6,197 bases of DNA from an uncultured bacterium (GTDB lineage Bacteria; Planctomycetota; Phycisphaerae; Phycisphaerales; SM1A02): positions 1 to 6,197 of the forward strand of contig CAIPQY010000481.1 of NCBI GenBank assembly GCA_903867275.1, written 5' to 3'. The notes under the pieces were generated by a model. It ran no database searches. It had not been told where the DNA came from and saw nothing but the letters and a program-made list of their open reading frames with translations. Both the position numbers and the translations under genes were made by a program. Below are positions 4,997-6,197 of this stretch, one piece after another (positions within the stretch are counted from its first letter, which is position 1; every line of letters begins with the position of its first letter).

Positions 4997-5938
4997 GTGT
5001 CTCAAGTCGAACTGCATCACGATCATGAAGCCTCGCATGCGCACGAGGGATCGAGCCGTGGTCATCAGATCACCATCCTGCTCGCGGTGGTGCTGCCCTT
5101 CGTGGCACTGGCCACGGGCGCTGCACTGGCATGGGGCCGCGGCTTTGACTGGGCACAACTCGGCATCGTGCTGTTCATGTACTTCCTGAGCGGGCTGGGC
5201 GTCACGCTGGGCTACCACCGCCTGTTCACGCACGGCAGCTATCAGGCCGTGCGCCCGCTGCAGTTCGTGCTGGGCGTGATGGCCGGTATGGCCGCAGAGG
5301 GACCGCTCATCTGGTGGGTGGCAACGCATCGTCGCCACCATCAACACTCCGACTGCGAGATGGATCCGCACTCGCCCCACGCAGCCCTGCCGGAAGGCGC
5401 GGGCATGTGGGATCGCGTGAAGGGCTTCGCGCATGCGCACATCGGCTGGCTGATCCTGGATCACGCCACCGACCCCAACCGCTACGCCCCCGACCTGCAG
5501 GCCGATCCGATGATGCGGATGCTGAGCCGCTTTTTCCCGCTGTGGCTTGCCCTTGGCCTTGCCCTGCCAACCGCCCTCGGATGGCTGGTCGGCGGTGGTC
5601 AGGGCGCGCTGCTTGGCTTCCTGTGGGGTGGTCTGGCACGCATCGCGCTGCTGCACCATGTCACCTGGAGCATCAACAGCGTGTGCCACGTGTGGGGAAA
5701 AAAGGCCTATCGCAGCGGCGACGAGAGCCGCAACAACGCACTGATGGGACTGGTTGGGTTCGGCGAGGGTTGGCACAACAACCACCACGCCTTCCCCACC
5801 AGCGCACGGCATGGACTGCATTGGTGGCAGTTCGACCTGAGCTGGGTGATCATCCGCACGTTTGAGCGCATGGGCCTGGTGTGGAAGGTTCGCGTGCCAA
5901 GCCCCGAGCGGTTGAGCGAGAAGCAGCTGACGGCCTGA
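4997..5938 (+). CDS. Membrane acyl-CoA (delta-9 type) fatty acid desaturase
   Basis: Di-iron integral membrane enzyme that introduces a cis double bond, usually delta-9, into a saturated acyl chain using O2 and electrons, so adjusting membrane fluidity. Counting from the GTG start (313 residues), the three histidine boxes are HRLFTH (74-79), HRRHH (111-115) and HNNHH (260-264), with the extra ligand region NSVCHVWG (227-234). Hydrophobic segments lie near 25-46, 55-73, 90-102, 180-199 and 204-222, the usual four-helix topology with a re-entrant stretch. WHNNHHAFPTSARHGLHWWQ is characteristic of the acyl-CoA desaturase family. I favour the GTG at 4997 because GGAGG lies 5 bases before it; an in-frame ATG at 4979 and a TTG at 4919 are weaker alternatives. 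The N-terminal tail is strikingly His-rich (HHDHEASHAHE). No ferredoxin, reductase or cytochrome b5 domain is fused or adjacent, so the electron donor is elsewhere. Confidence 0.93.
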   Translation: MSQVELHHDHEASHAHEGSSRGHQITILLAVVLPFVALATGAALAWGRGFDWAQLGIVLFMYFLSGLGVTLGYHRLFTHGSYQAVRPLQFVLGVMAGMAAEGPLIWWVATHRRHHQHSDCEMDPHSPHAALPEGAGMWDRVKGFAHAHIGWLILDHATDPNRYAPDLQADPMMRMLSRFFPLWLALGLALPTALGWLVGGGQGALLGFLWGGLARIALLHHVTWSINSVCHVWGKKAYRSGDESRNNALMGLVGFGEGWHNNHHAFPTSARHGLHWWQFDLSWVIIRTFERMGLVWKVRVPSPERLSEKQLTA

Positions 5939-5951
5939 TCAGGCGCTGCTG

Positions 5952-5980
5952 CGCGCGTCCAGTAACGACCCCCGTCCCTC
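5952..5980 (-). repeat. Inverted repeat copy 2 (29 bases), behind the minus-strand gene
   Basis: Read on the minus strand, this begins GAGGGACGGGGGTCGTTA and matches copy 1 at 27 of 29 bases. It starts directly after the TAA stop (complement of 5981-5983) of the minus-strand gene and fills most of the 42-base gap between that gene and the convergent desaturase. With copy 1 it brackets a 1,225-base unit (4756-5980). Confidence 0.8.
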
Positions 5981-6196
5981 TTATCGGGACCCGAGCTGGC
6001 TGCGAAGTTGCTGGTACACCGGCGCGAAGCGGCCGGCGTTGCGGATGCCCTCTTCGGTGAGCGCGCGCGCCGCCGCCACATTGCCCGTCTTCACATACGA
6101 CATGAACAGCGCCTGATCGCAGGCCACCAGATCCTCGGCGCGCATGCGTGGGCGCGCGGCCAGCAGCGGCGGAATGGCTTCGGCCCACTCGCCGCG
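5981..6196 (-). CDS. C-terminal fragment of an unidentified helical (TPR-like?) protein
   Basis: The right edge holds the last 71 codons of a minus-strand gene whose start lies outside the window; it ends at a TAA complementing 5981-5983. I do not recognise the family. The fragment begins RGEWAEAIPPLLAARPRMRA and ends VYQQLRSQLGSR. The stretch ALFMSYVKTGNVAAARALTE has the Y-x-x-x-G-N-x-x-x-A spacing of a tetratricopeptide-type helical pair, so a role as a scaffold or repeat protein is possible but unproven. The frame is chosen because it stays open to the window edge, uses the codons of neighbouring genes (G or C in most third positions) and gives balanced amphipathic helices, while the competing frame (5850-6188) is Arg/Gly/Ser-rich and overlaps the desaturase. 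It converges on the desaturase with 42 bases between the two stops. Confidence 0.7.
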   Translation of the reverse strand, partial: RGEWAEAIPPLLAARPRMRAEDLVACDQALFMSYVKTGNVAAARALTEEGIRNAGRFAPVYQQLRSQLGSR

Positions 6197-6197
6197 A

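Noticed and set aside
4868..5821. A 317-codon minus-strand frame opposite the desaturase
   Set aside because: The desaturase on the plus strand has all its histidine boxes; this frame is a His/Gln/Ala-rich shadow.
4756..5980. A complete transposon defined by the 29-base inverted repeats
   Set aside because: There is no transposase or resolvase inside, and no target duplication can be seen outside the repeats. Base composition of the desaturase resembles its neighbours, so a mobile unit is only a hypothesis.
5974..5990. GTCCC/GGGAC hairpin at the end of the minus-strand gene as a terminator
   Set aside because: The stem has only five pairs, a seven-base loop and no T-run on either strand; half of it is part of repeat copy 2.

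Overview
The window looks like chromosomal DNA from a GC-rich bacterium. The protein styles best fit Planctomycetota, perhaps the Phycisphaerae: bL31 has no zinc cysteines, the RF1 has a cyanobacterial/planctomycete-like GPGGQNVNK loop, and Shine-Dalgarno sequences are patchy. That placement is inference from protein character, not from a marker search. Almost everything is core translation or lipid housekeeping. I see no CRISPR array, tRNA, rRNA, integrase or transposase.

Layout. Bases 1-699 (minus) hold the N-terminal 233 codons of seryl-tRNA synthetase, which runs off the left edge. It follows 42 bases behind an RhlE-type DEAD-box RNA helicase (742-2154, minus), so the two probably share a transcript. 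A 270-base divergent region (2155-2424) contains the helicase leader, with a hairpin next to its ribosome binding site. Rightward then come a class I SAM-dependent methyltransferase of unknown substrate (2425-3255), ribosomal protein bL31 (3334-3588) with a plausible own promoter and a clear intrinsic terminator, and peptide chain release factor 1 (3672-4748). After a structured 248-base gap comes a membrane acyl-CoA (delta-9 type) desaturase (4997-5938, GTG start). The last 217 bases hold the C-terminal 71 codons of an unidentified, helical, possibly TPR-like protein on the minus strand (5981-6196).

How the genes relate. SerS, bL31, RF1 and the helicase all serve translation or RNA handling, and rpmE next to prfA is a common bacterial arrangement. 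The methyltransferase and desaturase look like independent single-gene units.

The least ordinary feature is a 29-base sequence present twice in inverted orientation (27 of 29 bases agree), at 4756-4784 and 5952-5980, bracketing the desaturase unit. Each copy lies just behind the stop codon of the gene that reads into it (prfA and the unidentified minus-strand gene). It looks like an interspersed REP-like repeat or the ends of a small mobile unit. No undescribed multi-gene system is evident.
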